DNA of 64,000 nt from positions 3,392,001 to 3,456,000 of the forward strand of contig WPIO01000016.1 of the NCBI GenBank assembly GCA_009760855.2. The letters are read 5' to 3'. This stretch comes from Cristatella mucedo (taxonomy: Eukaryota > Bryozoa > Phylactolaemata > Cristatellidae). This document shows, in pieces, positions 18,331 through 29,378 of the stretch. Numbering within the stretch: the first letter of the stretch is position 1; each line of letters opens with the position of its first letter. The notes below the pieces were generated by a model. That model worked only from the letters and a program-made list of their open reading frames with translations, searched no databases and was not told where the DNA came from. Both the position numbers and the translations under genes were made by a program.

Positions 18331-19860
18331 ATTTCCGGCAGTAAAATTGCTGTTTACTTTGCCGTTTTCTCCTGTACTTCCTCTGTTCGTGTAAGTTCTC
18401 GTGTACTTTGTACGAAAACTGGCTGCCAGCTGGTTATACCGTTGCATCCCTAAATAAATGCAAAGTGCAATACCGAACGAGGACTGCGTTCAATCAGCAG
18501 AGACTGGGCTCGAGCCTCTAGTTTTATGGCGCTTAGAAGCGCACTCGGCGAAAGGAGAGCATCCTGAAAAAAGAGCATCCTGAAACCACCAAACCAGTCT
18601 GCGCCGCTCTTGCAGTCTATGACCGCGTGCGCCTGCGCGTACGCATGGCTAGTCAGTAGCAGCTGTCGCTCGCGATCGGTCTTGCGTGCGATCGGTCACG
18701 TGGCCTTCGAGCGTTCCGTCGGTGCGCACTCAGCCTGCTACTCTCTACGCTTAAGCGAGCTCGAGTCGCGAGCTGCTACACGCTTCTAGAGGGCAAAGGC
18801 AAGCGCGCATGCGCTTTACCTGCTGTCCATGCGAATCCATAGTTTAAATTAACAGCTTTTCCCCTCGGCGGCGGCGATTTCAGTCGATGGTTTTCGACGA
18901 CGCGTGAAATCTGGAGCAAAAAAGTAGAAGAATAGCTTACGGCTTTTTACGTCTTCCTTCGCCTCAGCCTTTGGCCTGAGGAATCAGGCCAAAGGCTGAG
19001 GCGATTTCGCGCTCTGTAGAAAACGGTGCAGCGAAGGTACACGCAGCGGCACAGTTATTTGGCAATGCACCACTTCGACGAGCGTCATCCCCATAACAAA
19101 ATAATAAAACATGTAAACATACTATAGTTGGACATTCTTTAAGGGGCAGGAGCGCGATACCACACAGAACACCGAAGCGGACTCAAAGACGTCGATCGGT
19201 ACGGACGCCGCAGCAGCGGGCCGGTACGCGACTGCCCGCACGGCGTCCTCGAACTGACTCTCCGGACTCTTTCCGCCAGATACTTACATACCACTGCCGT
19301 AAATCGCAACAGCCTATAATTCAACGACAGTGTCATAATCTCAAAATAACCACACATACAGCGTCCCAAAAAATAAAATCTCGGTCCAGACATATCGAAC
19401 AAAGACGCGGTAAACAAAGCTCGTCAATCGTTCAGCTATCGCCCGAAGGAATAGGCGTCGCTCTTTAAGTTTGAGAGTGGCGACCTGCTACAAAGCCAGC
19501 CCTAGAAAGGGTAGCTCCGTGTCAGCGGTCATCCTCGACCGCACGTGTCTAATATGGTGCTGGCTAAAGGGCTGCCGAGTAAGCCATTTATAGTTTGCAG
19601 AATGCCAAAAGAGAACCCAATCTTTATCCGCGTTCTTTACCACTGCCCGATTGGGAATAATTACCCGATCGAGCAATCGTCATGCAAGGCGTAGGACACG
19701 CAAGGGAAAAAATCTGCACCAGGCTTAGGTCAGCCGAAGCAAAAGCCGGAGCCAACGCAAAGACACTCGTGGCCACCGGTTAGTTAGCGTGCCTCGCTGG
19801 TAGGCTGATAGCGACGATAGCGTGCCTCGCTGGTAGCGACGTTCACCGAGTCAAGCGCAC
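18331..19860. other. 1.5 kb without a recognisable gene
   Basis: No family-like translation on either strand. It contains the hairpin at 18959-19004. Short minus frames at 19139-19417 and 19488-19676 have no supporting evidence. Confidence 0.4.
18959..19004. repeat. perfect 21-bp inverted repeat with a 4-nt loop
   Basis: The arm tcgcctcagcctttggcctg (plus a final a) is followed by ggaa and then its exact reverse complement. There is no mismatch in 21 pairs and no T-run after it, so it is not a bacterial-type terminator. Its role is unknown. Confidence 0.9.
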
Positions 19861-20820
19861 GTACTTGCACGCAAGCAAAGTAAAGTGGACACACAAAAAA
19901 AAGGTTGGGCTCGCTGGGGCGAAGGGAGCGCTGAGTGGAACGCGCTCGTCTCCACTCGAGGCTCAACGACGATGCTCACGGGGTCACAGCTGCAGGCGGC
20001 GACGCACCGCAGCAGGCCAGAGGCGCGAGATCCGCACTCGCGGAGGCGCTCGAGCGAGCGGACGCTTCCGGACGCGAACGTTCGAGCACGAGGCTCGCTC
20101 GCTCGCTCGAGCGCCGGCAGATTTCAATCCGGCGCGCGAAAGCAGGGAGAGTGGCCAGATGCGACCGAAGCGTCCTGGGGAGCGCAGCAAATGCTGCCGC
20201 CCAGCGTCGCTTGCAAATGCAGCGCTTCCCGCGGGCGGGCGGGCGGGCGGGCGCACTCGCGCAGAGAAGCGCGATGCCAAATGCGCGACCCGCTCGACGA
20301 CGAGAGAGCGGCAGTCGCGCGTCCGCTCGTTCCCTACAAGTGGGTCGGTCGGTCCGGCGAATGTCGCACGACGAGTCCGGCGCGAACGCGTCCGGCGAGC
20401 TGCTGGCCGAGATCGCTGCTGCGAGCTGATGCGCGAACGAAACGATTCGCAGCACGACGATCCGACGAAGCTCGAGCGAGCGAGCGAGAAGGGGAATGCC
20501 CGTCTCCGCGCCGCGCGGCGCGGCGCCAGCGCTTAGCATCGCACGCTAGGGCGGCGGCGGCGGCGGCGGCGGCGGCCGACAGCGCGCCAGAAACCGCGGC
20601 GGCCGGCGCTGAGCGAAAGCGCCGCCCGTCATCTGGAGGACGGTAACGCGCGCGCGCGCACGAAGAGCTCGAGCCCTGGATGAAAGGAGGGAGGCAATTT
20701 GCAAAGTGACTACAACCGAAGTGCCCTGCGAAGCAAGGTCGACGAAATGAGGATACGCGCCGGAGCCGTCGCAATGAGACGCCCGCAGCGGCGGCGAGCC
20801 GCCGCGCAGGTGTTCGGAAA
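19860..20820. other. GC- and CpG-rich block, possible promoter or first-exon region
   Basis: The block is rich in GC and CpG compared with its AT-rich surroundings and contains (GGGC)n, (CGG)n and GAGCGAGC repeats. Long frames overlap on both strands with Arg/Ala-rich, low-information translations, as expected by chance in GC-rich DNA. CpG-rich blocks in animals often mark promoters; no gene can be assigned. Confidence 0.45.
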
Positions 20821-21189
20821 CTCGACAGTATCCTAAAATCAAGTGAGCTTCACTCGTGACTCGCAATGACAGCGCGCGCAGGGTTTTACCGTACAAGTTC
20901 ACGGCGTTCTGACTGCAGCGGCTCTGCTGGTCCTCCTCTGACAGTGGCAAGGCTAGGAATGGAACCAAATCGGAAGCAATGGTCTAGTGTCATAAGCCTA
21001 TTCCCGTTTCTCCTTAATTCGCCTACGCAATGGCTTTGATGTCTCGCATTACCTAATAAGCTTAAAGCGATTATTAATCTAATGACTCTTGAGTAAGTCT
21101 TAATCTGCTAGCGCAATTATAGCCCGTCGTACAGCTCTATGAAAGCTTATCAACTTATACCTTAGCATTACAACCCGATATTCTGATTC

Positions 21190-21500
21190 GAATCGTTTAG
21201 CCATACCTCGTACTAAAGTCAAAACAGTTAGAGACCGTGCCTTTAATCCACATGCTTCCAAAGCTTTAATCTCATTCCGACTGAGGTAACGTCATCCCCT
21301 GACTTGACGATGTTTTTAAAAGAAGCTTCAAAGGCGCCTGTTTATTACAGCACTTGGAGGGTCTTTGTGATTTGCTCTCAGTGTGCATGTACCTGCTTAC
21401 ACTGGGCCTGCTGCTTGCGGGTGTTGCCACAAATCATTTGGTAATACTTTCTGTACAGCACCTGTCAAGTTCCTAGGAAGAGACTCAGCTAATAATAATA
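21190..21500 (+). mobile_element. LINE-B 3' fragment
   Basis: ORF2 end words (ACCTCGTACTAAAGTCAAAA, CATCCCCTGACTTGAC) run through a shortened 3' UTR to a decayed hairpin near 21465-21490 and (AAT)n. Confidence 0.8.
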
Positions 21501-22066
21501 ATAATGTATTTGCATAGCGCCCTCAGCGAGCTGAATCTCCGCCGCTTGGCAAGCGTCTCGCCTGCCTTCGTAGCGGGCGTGTAGCGCGCACTTCTGCTTC
21601 GCTTCGCCTCGCTCTCTGCCGCCGTCTTCTCCGGATCCATCAGCGCCGACTCGCTGGCTACAGGCTCTGTTTGGCTCTCCACCGGTGCCTCCCCAGTCGC
21701 CGCCGCATCTGTGGCGTACACCACCACCTCTCTGTCGGACACCGTCGCCGCCTCTGCGGGCGCAGCCACCTCTGTGGACGCTGCTGCAGCCGCTCTGTCC
21801 TGCGTCGCCTCTCTGCCGGACTCTGCCGCCTTTCTGCCGGACGCTGCTGCCTCTGTGCCGGACTCTGCCGCCTCTGTGCCGGACTCTGCCGCCTCTGTGC
21901 CGGACTCTGCCGCCTCTCTGCCGGACTCTGCCGCCTCTCTGTCGGACGCTGCCGCCTCTCTGCCGGACGCTGCCGCCTCTCTGCAGTACGCCTCAGCCCC
22001 GCCACTGACCATCGCCTCGCAGAACGCCATCGTCTGGTGGCACACCACCGACGCCTGGCAAGCCAT
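21485..22066 (-). CDS. candidate ORF with heptad-length Ala/Glu repeats (193 codons), function unknown
   Basis: From the first ATG the frame reads MACQASVVCHQT, an opening with five cysteines, then nine or so 7-residue units of the type AAESGTE/AAASGRE, then a Glu/Ala-rich and basic part (SEAKRSRSARY, AKRRRFSSLRAL) and a stop. The 21-bp unit keeps the frame, so length changes would not break it. The last residues (SSLRALCKYIIIII) come from an antisense LINE/SINE tail with its ATT run. No known domain is recognised. CCAAT and TATA-like words lie about 300 bp upstream. It may be no more than a minisatellite with a chance open frame. Confidence 0.3.
   Translation of the reverse strand: MACQASVVCHQTMAFCEAMVSGGAEAYCREAAASGREAAASDREAAESGREAAESGTEAAESGTEAAESGTEAAASGRKAAESGREATQDRAAAAASTEVAAPAEAATVSDREVVVYATDAAATGEAPVESQTEPVASESALMDPEKTAAESEAKRSRSARYTPATKAGETLAKRRRFSSLRALCKYIIIIIS
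21810..21988. repeat. 21-bp minisatellite
   Basis: About eight copies of a unit like ctctgccggactctgccgcc plus one base, with substitutions that are in part shared between neighbouring units. Confidence 0.9.
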
Positions 22067-22339
22067 CACTGCCTGGGTCGCCGTCGCCACGTGCCACACG
22101 GCGGCAGCCTGGCAAACCGCTGTCGCCCGGCACACCAAAGGCGATTGCTGCTGCCGCCTCTGGTCGCCTCCTGCCAGTCCCCTAAATCCAACCGGCTTTT
22201 ATCTGGTCGCCGTGCAGCAGCGGCAGCCGTGCGCTGCCTTCGAGGCCGGCGAATGCGCCCGCCAATGCCACCCGGAGCTTTGCATGGTCTTTCCTGGCCT
22301 CCGGTAGAACGCGTTTGAGGAGAGAGTGAAGTCCTCTCC

Positions 22340-22385
22340 TTCCAGGAGGGCAGGTATATATTTGTGCATGTCTGATTGGTTGACA
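22340..22385 (-). promoter_or_regulatory. possible core promoter for the 21.5-22.1 kb ORF
   Basis: On the minus strand an inverted-free CCAAT word (caaccaatcag at about 22374-22384) precedes AATATATACC (about 22350-22360). The spacing suits a CCAAT plus TATA promoter directed towards lower coordinates. Both words are short and could occur by chance. Confidence 0.25.
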
Positions 22386-22904
22386 CCACGTACCTCGAGC
22401 CTCCGCTCCGAGTCAAGCTGCCAACTCATAACGTACTGATCGCCGTAAAAAGTACTCAAGCAACAGTGCTGTAGGCCACCGTCGCAGTCGAAAAAAAACT
22501 TTAAGTTGACGCTCTGACGGTACGCACGCGACGGTGCACAAGCGACGAAATGGAGACACCGACGGGTGCTTCAAAGCTCGCATATTCCACGTCGACTCCC
22601 AGAGTAACGCCACTTCCGGCGGCCGTTCTTCCCTACGTCCTGCTTCCCGCTGCCTGGTCCTATGCAGGCCGTGACTCACCCGCGTAAAATCATTTCCAAA
22701 TAAACCGACGTGGCCCATTGACTACCGGCCATAAACGCCATCGGCCCATGCACTCACAACACGGCAATAAAGCATTGTGTTACGTAGATCAATCCATAAT
22801 ACGTTCGCAAAAATGAGAAAGGCATTTTCAAAGAGCAATGCCAATCAATATAACGGCTAAGAACGCGTTCAGCCATGCGAACGGCCAACCGTAAATAGGT
22901 AATA
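22386..22904. other. no recognisable gene
   Basis: Mixed composition. A GCCGGAAGTG word (ETS-type, antisense) lies at about 22611-22620. Minus frames at 22199-22718 are unsupported. Confidence 0.35.
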
Positions 22905-23330
22905 ATAACAATAATACATTTTATAAAACGCCCTCAGAGAACTCAATCTCTTTCTAGGCACTTTACACTTGCTGCAAAGGAAACACGATTGAATGGTTAG
23001 TGGTAGAGTGCTCAATAAACAACAAGAATAGCGCGGTTAGGGGTTGACAGGGTCAGCATGCAAGTGTGGTCACTGGCAGCATGCATAGCGTCAGCACGCA
23101 TAAGCACACAAAAGTCAAATAAATCACAGAGACCCACTAAATGTTTGATAAATAGGTGCATTTTTAGTTTCTTTTTAAATGCGGTCAAGTCAGGGGATGT
23201 CGTGACGCAGTAGGGAGTTAGTTCTAAGCTTTGGGAGCAAACGAAGTAAAGGCACGGTATCCACAGGATTTGAGGTTTGTACGAGTTCTAGGTAAACAGT
23301 TGGATTCTGAAAAGTGGTTCTCCACTTTTA
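22905..23330 (-). mobile_element. LINE-B 3' fragment, minus strand
   Basis: The antisense ATT tail and hairpin (AACGCCCTCAGAGAACTC) at 22905-22970 are followed by the whole 3' UTR and the ORF2 end, reaching the GGATTTGAGGTTTGTACGAG word at about 23263. Confidence 0.88.
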
Positions 23331-24480
23331 GTTCTGAATTTTAAAAAGTGGCAACTGTAAATAGTTTTCATCTAGCCTAGACTTACTTCTCGAATAACGA
23401 GATACATTTGCAAGGTTATTATAATTGGACAGCAGTGTGCCAAACACATAACCTGGAAGTTCCATGCATAAAGGGTGCAATCGTGGAGGTAAATTAATTT
23501 CTGAATATTTTCTGTGAACTGAAGCTATTAACAGAGAAACCCATGAAAATCGTAATGAATAAAAATTTAGAAATCCAAAAGTGTTACGTAATTCTTGGTT
23601 GTACTTGGATAAGTTTGGTATGGGGTTTAGTAGATATAGGAACCGCTATCTGGAAGCGACATTTCATGTGCAAATTGTTCGTGTTCATTGCCCATTGGAT
23701 CTTTACCGTAGAGGTTGGAACTTTGCAGCTCCAATTGACCTAATTTACATGTACTCGAATAAAACATTTGATTATTACCGTGTACGTTTCCACACACTGT
23801 TAGCTGCGTTAGTACATCAGCCACTGGTGAAATTAACTAACTTTGAGTTAAGCGAGCAAGCGCGGGTGTACGTAAGTACCATCGCATGGGTTTTAGCCTG
23901 AACGTTGTACACATTAGCTTATCAAATAGCTAGCCATTTTGAAGCGGACGGCCAGATTACGTTGCACTTAAGTGATGATCGAAAGATTTTCTGTGGCGAG
24001 GCAATACAAAGCTAGGTCAGTCAGTAAGCAATCGGCTGATCCTATAGCTGCTCAGCTTCACGAGGTTCGTCGCCGTCCTTCCAGTGCACAGGTCTCTCAT
24101 GCTGGATGCGTGGAAGTAAACGAGTACGATCTAGAAAGTAGCTGTATCTGTGAGACGCCAAGTTAGAGTAAGGTTGCATAGGTACAACATTAGAAGCAGA
24201 GATTGTGATCGGCGATTAAACAGCCCTAATTGACTGAATGTAGAGTTAAAAGATGAAGAGGCCTAAGAGTGTTACTCCAGATGCGATCAACTTCAAGGGC
24301 TCCCCAGTGGCAGGCAGTAATTTACATCTGTACAAGGTAAGCGCCTGCATAGCTGAAATTAATAAAAAATAAAGCGACTACCAACGATTAGATTTACAAT
24401 GATAGCATTTCATTTTAATTAATCACTACATTAATTTACAATGTAATTACATCGACAATTAATTACTATTCCCAGCAAAG
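23331..24480. other. 1.1 kb AT-rich sequence without a recognisable gene
   Basis: Two overlapping plus frames at 23543-23901 encode hydrophobic stretches (CTWISLVWGLVDIGTAIW) without family resemblance or splice support. Confidence 0.4.
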
Positions 24481-25330
24481 GAGTAGCTTACTTGCTCGGC
24501 GGATGTTCGACGTCAATCTTCGTACGACGCCCGGGAACGAGCTCGCTACTAGGCTCAGCCGCCGACGTCTAAACGAGGCTGAGCGAATGCTACGCCAGGA
24601 CGTCTTCCTATCGACAGCCTCTTTCGATAGATCGCCGTAGCTGGCGCTGGCGTCTCGTGGAGCAGCCGGCCGCCGCGGGTCCGTTCGAGCAAGTCGCGTA
24701 GCGTGTGCACTCTTCTCTTTGAAGATCAGCCACAATCGTAGCTTAAGTAATCCGGATTATGCAACACTGAACTCTACGATACCGCGAAGCGCTCGGACGC
24801 TTGGAAATCCGAGTCCTGTGACGCTCTCCAGCTAGCCGAACGCGTGAGAATGGTCTCCCCCTGCCGCGGGCACCTGGGGCGCTCCTCCGGTTGCGCCGCT
24901 GCCGCTACTGCGCGAGCGGCCGGAGCGCGACCGATTGGAGTACACCCTCTAACACCGCCGCCGGCAGGTTGGTTAATTGGTTGTTTATGCGTAAGTACAC
25001 CGTAGCCGGCGGTGGGCCTGCGCGATTAAGGGGCCTACACTGCTGCCGGCGGGCTGAGCGAGAGAGGCGCACGGTGCACGGTGCGCCCAGTTGGGCATCC
25101 GGTCCCTCTCGCCATGCACGACGAGGTGTGTCGTGGCTCGCCGGAAAGCGCCTGCGATCGTGCCGCAACTCGGGCAGCAGCAGCGAAGCCGCGCACAAGC
25201 GGTCGGCACTCGCCTGCCGCGGCAGGGGGAGGGGGCAAGGGGGAGGGGAGGGGCAGGGGGATGGGGCAAGGGGGAGGGGCAGGAGGAGGGGCAGAGGGAG
25301 GGTCAGGGGTAGCACCGGTGTAACTGCTTA
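24480..25330. other. GC-rich block with a G-rich tract
   Basis: CpG-rich sequence with overlapping frames on both strands. A consensus plus-strand donor (TGC|GTAAGTAC at about 24989) could end an unrecognised exon beginning near 24891. At 25222-25305 the plus strand is a run of G-clusters separated by A or CA (see separate entry). Confidence 0.4.
25222..25305 (+). repeat. G-cluster tract with quadruplex potential
   Basis: More than ten runs of four or five G separated by one to three bases (caggggga, aaggggga, gcagggggatgggg). Such spacing fits the G-quadruplex pattern. Confidence 0.8.
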
Positions 25331-25539
25331 GGCCGTGCATTTTCGGCCACTCCGAAAAATGTTCAATTGGTGAACCAACGCAGCGATACGAAATCTTGTT
25401 TAACAGCTGTTAGATAATTATCGTACGCGTTCAAGAATGCGCGTGGCTTACGGTAAAAATGCTAGCTGATTTAACAGCCTCTTTTTGTATAGCAACGGAA
25501 GAGCCTTTCGGCTATCACCAACGCTTGCAGTGGCGATAA

Positions 25540-25628
25540 AGGATCGCCCACGGCAGGATTCGAACCCACCACCTCGGGACCGAGGTCGTGAAAAGCAACC
25601 GCCTTACCTAGTGAGCCTTAGTAATGGT
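25540..25628 (-). mobile_element. tRNA-like SINE head or tRNA pseudogene, minus strand
   Basis: The reverse strand has an A-box-like GGCTCACTAGGTAAGGCGG, a long-variable-arm-like stem (CCTCGGTCCCGAGG) and a perfect B-box GGTTCGAATCC. The 5' and 3' acceptor halves do not pair, so a working tRNA gene is unlikely. It differs from the common SINE of this window in its head. Confidence 0.6.
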
Positions 25629-25639
25629 CCGAAAGAAGA

Positions 25640-26200
25640 TCAGACCAGACCTTCAATGTCCAGACAAGTCACCGAATGCATTTTCGCTAACGTCTTCTCT
25701 TTTTCAGCGCTCGGAGCCGTCGTACAGTATCGTCGAATTAGCAGTTTGTCATGTAGTACCAACTTGCCCTGAAGACGGTACGCCGGAATAGGCCTAGAAA
25801 GTAGCGAACGCCTGTGTCGCCTTTGTTCGGGGGTCGAAGCCTGTCAGCAACCGTCCAAGTCCAAGCTTACGCTCATTCGCCTTGTTGAGAGAGTCATTCG
25901 TCGAAGAACGCTGCGTCTAGGCGCTCGGCTCATTGCACTGGTCTTGTATGAGTTTTGTTAACGTTTACAAGATCTGGATCCGTTGCGGTAGCGCCACGAG
26001 CCATACGCATTACTTCCGGCGAAACCGGATTACCGGATGCGAACCTGCTGCCTCTCAGGCTTGCTGGGCGAACGATCGAGACCAACGAGACACGGTTTAT
26101 CGGCTCATCGTTGGCTTTCGCAGCACTCTCTTGTGCTGCCGCTGCTCTATAGCGAACTCAGGCCTTCAGCTGGGGGCAGCTAGCTGTTGAATAGCGACAA
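25640..26200. other. no recognisable gene
   Basis: Two overlapping plus frames at 25933-26190 have no family resemblance. Confidence 0.35.
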
Positions 26201-26524
26201 TAGCAGTGCATTTGTAGAGTGCCCTCAGAGGACCGAATCTCTTCTAGGCACTGTACAGATGCTGTAAAGAAAGCATGAACTAGCTAGGTCTACTAAGCGA
26301 AACCTTTAAAAGGCGTACAAAAGATCAGGACTGTCTGTCCATCGACAGGCGTACGAGGACTACCGTAGGTCGTACCAATCGATCGAACAAACAACTCAAG
26401 CTTCTGCACAAACATTGTTGAATCACAGATGCACAATCCAAAAATTCTGATGTTGACTAACAACCGTCTTCTTAAACACTCCCAGGTTAGCTCCTTACCA
26501 AATGATCCCTGTGATTATCAAGCT

Positions 26525-26711
26525 CAGCAGTTCTCAACCTGTGGGTCGCGACCCCTATGCGGGTCGAACGACCCTTTCACAGGGGTCAACCAAGACCATC
26601 TGAAAACACGAATTTCTGCATTTTGCACACAATCATTAAATGGTCGGGTATCGCCACAACATGAGGAAGTGTATTAAAGGGTCACGGCATTAGAAAAGTT
26701 GAGAACTACTG
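26525..26711. mobile_element. hAT (Charlie-type) MITE, copy 2
   Basis: Ends are CAGCAGTTCTCAACCTGTGG and its imperfect inverse AAAGTTGAGAACTACTG. Internal words GTCGCGACCCC, ACGACCCTTTCACAGGGGTC and ATGAGGAAGTGTATTAAAGG are shared with copy 1. The target duplication is atcaagct at 26517-26524 and accaagct at 26712-26719 (7 of 8). It interrupts LINE-B. Confidence 0.93.
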
Positions 26712-28199
26712 ACCAAGCTGATCGCTTCTCTAGCTTCTTTGTCCAAAAGATAGACATGATCAGGGAGTCCATCCCTGCGATGGCAGCATCCCCCGAGAAT
26801 GCTGTCTCTCAATTCCTGGCAGCACCTCAATGTCTACATTCAAGGAGGTCACTAGCGACCTCATCCTGAAGTTGATATCCCAATCCAAGAAGACAACTAG
26901 TCCTCTGGACCCTATTCCCACTGTCCTGCTCTTACCTTGCATTGATCTGCTGCTGCCATGCATAACTAACATCATTAATATGTCATTAGCCTCAGGTCAT
27001 GCCCCAGCACCTCTCAAAAATGCTGTAGTCAGGCCACTACTCAATAAACCAACACTAGACCAAGAGAACTTGAGCAACTAACACTCAGTCTCCCATCTAA
27101 CATTCCTATCAAACACACAGGAACGAGTCGTGGCAGACCAGCTGAACTCATATGTTGAAACTTCAAACTTTGCTAGTAAGTTCCAATCTGGTTTTAGATC
27201 TAATCACTCCACAGAGTAAGTATGGCTTCGAGTGTATAACGACCTACTTAGGAGTGCAGACATGGGTAGAGTATCTCAGCTTGTTTTGCTCGATCTTTCA
27301 GCAGCTTGCGATACTATTGGTCACCAAGTCCTTCTTGAGCACCTCTCATATCGTCTGGGCATTACTGGCACTGCATTTCAATGGTTCGGGTACTATCTCA
27401 GTGGAAAACTCCAGAGTATTGATGTGGATGGACAAAGATCATCCGAGTTACCTCTGAAATATGGGGGATCTCAGGGCTCCGTGCTACGTCCGGTTCTTTT
27501 CACGTTTTATTCTTTTGCTCTTGCCGATGTGATTGCCAAGCACAATCTAGGCTTTTTTCACACTTCTATGCAATTAACATTCGGTTGTACCTTTGCTTTG
27601 AACCATCCTAGCCCTCCAGCAGGTCGAATTCTCTGAACTCCTTTGCTGCAAGTATTGATGACATCCGAACAAGCATGTCAGCAAATTTTCTTAAATTAAA
27701 TGAGGATACAACTAACTTACTAGTTATGGGCAAACCAAGTGCGATCCAGAAATTGGAAAGGCTAACACTCAAAATTGCCTCTGCCAGCATATCTCCTGTG
27801 GAGTCTGCACGAAACCCGGGTGTCATGTTCGAAAGTGACCTTTTGTTAGATGACTACATCAGCTCCACAATCAAGTCTGCCTACTTTCAGCTACATAACA
27901 TTGCTGAAATGTGGGCTTGTTTTGACAGAGATACCACGCGTAAGTTGGTCCATGCATTTGTGACATCCTGTCTTGACCTATATCTCACTGCTTGCTGGTC
28001 TACCGGCTTATGCTATCAGGGGCTACAGCTGGTGCGAAACTCTACGGCTTTGGTCGTCTGTCATGAGGGTCGCAGTTGCCACATCACACCACTTATCCCC
28101 GACCTGCACTGGCTACGAGTCAAGCAACGCATCGACTTCAAGGTTTTGTCGCTCACTTTTAGGTCCCTCCATTCTTTGGCTTCAGCCTACCTATCAGGT

Positions 28200-28372
28200 A
28201 GGGTAGGAGCCGAGCTCGTTTGGTCCAGCGGTCAAAGTGCTCGCCCCGACCCAGCGGTCTGGCTGAGGTCGTGGGCTCGAGCCCCGAGACATATGTAAAG
28301 CGCCTGAATAGTGATTAAGTACTCCTGGGGTGCTACAAAAATGAATTACATTTTTTTACATATTTATATTTT
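28200..28372 (+). mobile_element. tRNA-derived SINE inserted in LINE-B
   Basis: The A-box region (GCTCGTTTGGTCCAGCGG), the B-box (GGGCTCGAGCCC) and a 3' end with TAAAGCGCCTGAATAGTGATT and GGGGTGCTACAAAAATGAAT are present. An exact 8-bp duplication, tatcaggt, flanks it at 28192-28199 and 28373-28380. Removing the insert joins the LINE-B coding words CTACCTATCAG and TCTACTGAGCCACCAGG. Confidence 0.93.
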
Positions 28373-29005
28373 TATCAGGTCTACTGAGCCACCAGGCTAA
28401 GCATCGTACCACCTGCTTTTCGGAATCTAACTGCTTACCTATACCTCGTACGAAACTCAAATCCTTTGAAGACCGTGCGTTTAGTTCCCATGCTCCCAAA
28501 GCCTGGAACTCACTCCCGACTTCCGCCACGACATCCCCTGACTTACCCATATTTTAAAAGGAACTTAAAAACGCATCCATTTATGACAGCATCAAGTGGG
28601 TCCCTGTGATTCGTCCTTTATATACTCATGCTGATACTGTGCATGCTGCCACTAACCACACGTGCATGCTGACCATGTGAATGTCACCTCTAACCATGTT
28701 ATTCATGTTGTTTATCAAGCATGACATTACTCACCATTCAATCGCGTTTCCCTTTGCAGCAAATGTAAAGCGCCTAGAAAGAGAGATTGAGTTCTCTGAG
28801 GGTGCTACGTCAAGTGTATTATTATTATTATTAGTAGTATTATGAATAAAAGGATGCTCAAGCTGCTCGAGCATTTGGACATGTAAGGAAGGAGAATGCA
28901 AGCCTGAGCCTGCCTGAGGTGAGCTGATGACGAAACGCGGGTAGTCTGTCTGAGACAGACAGGTCAGCAGATAAGCTCAGCAGCTTGGATGGAAAAGTGA
29001 GACAT

Positions 29006-29006
<1 letters not shown>

Positions 29007-29058
<52 letters not shown>
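29007..29058. repeat. (TC)n microsatellite
   Basis: About 50 bp of CT dinucleotides, perfect except near the right end. Confidence 0.97.
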
Positions 29059-29378
29059 GGTTTCCTTCGCAGTGCAGAGACCTCCCTCGAGGTCAGGCTT
29101 CTGCAGTTAATTCGCTGAAGCAGCCAGCGTAACCACGCCGAGTTAGCAACATAACTAATAGCTATATTTAGCAGCGATGGCAAGCTGGCGAGATAACGAA
29201 AAAGTTCTTCCACATGATGTACATGCTGCTGCCACGCCCCAGACAAAAAAGTAGTGCCGCACTGTGCCAACGTAGTACACAACACGTTCCGGTAGTCGAC
29301 AGTACGACAGCACTGCCTGAGGAACAAGCAGCAGACGTCACGAGTCACATCGTGGTGGTGAGGGCGGTAGCAAGCCGA

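Larger units (their letters stand above)
26290..28850 (+). mobile_element. LINE-B copy (linker, RT, C-terminus, 3' tail) with two later insertions
   Basis: This is the longest continuous LINE-B RT region. In order it shows the linker (LSVHRQAYEDY), KKTTSPLDPIPTVLLLPCID, APAPLKNAVVRPLLNKPTL, DQVLLEHLSYRLGITGTAF, LKYGGSQGSVL, ANFLKLNEDTTNLLVMGKPS, SARNPGVMFESDLLLDDYIS, the LHWLRVKQRIDFKVLSLTFR block, then the 3' UTR and the hairpin AAAGCGCCTAGAAAGAGAGA to (ATT)n at 28765-28845. The catalytic YADD is destroyed (FFHTSMQ). Stops and frame changes show it is inactive. A hAT MITE sits at 26525-26711 and a SINE at 28200-28372. Confidence 0.9.

Noticed and set aside
18959-19004. Rho-independent terminator
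   Set aside because: No T-run follows, and the window is eukaryotic.
19865-20968. Several 100-250-codon Arg/Ala-rich frames on both strands
   Set aside because: GC-rich DNA has few stop codons; the frames overlap in both directions, show no ordinary protein composition and no splice or start support that favours one.
25540-25628. Functional tRNA gene on the minus strand
   Set aside because: The B-box is perfect, but the acceptor halves do not pair and the A-box is irregular; a SINE or pseudogene is more likely.
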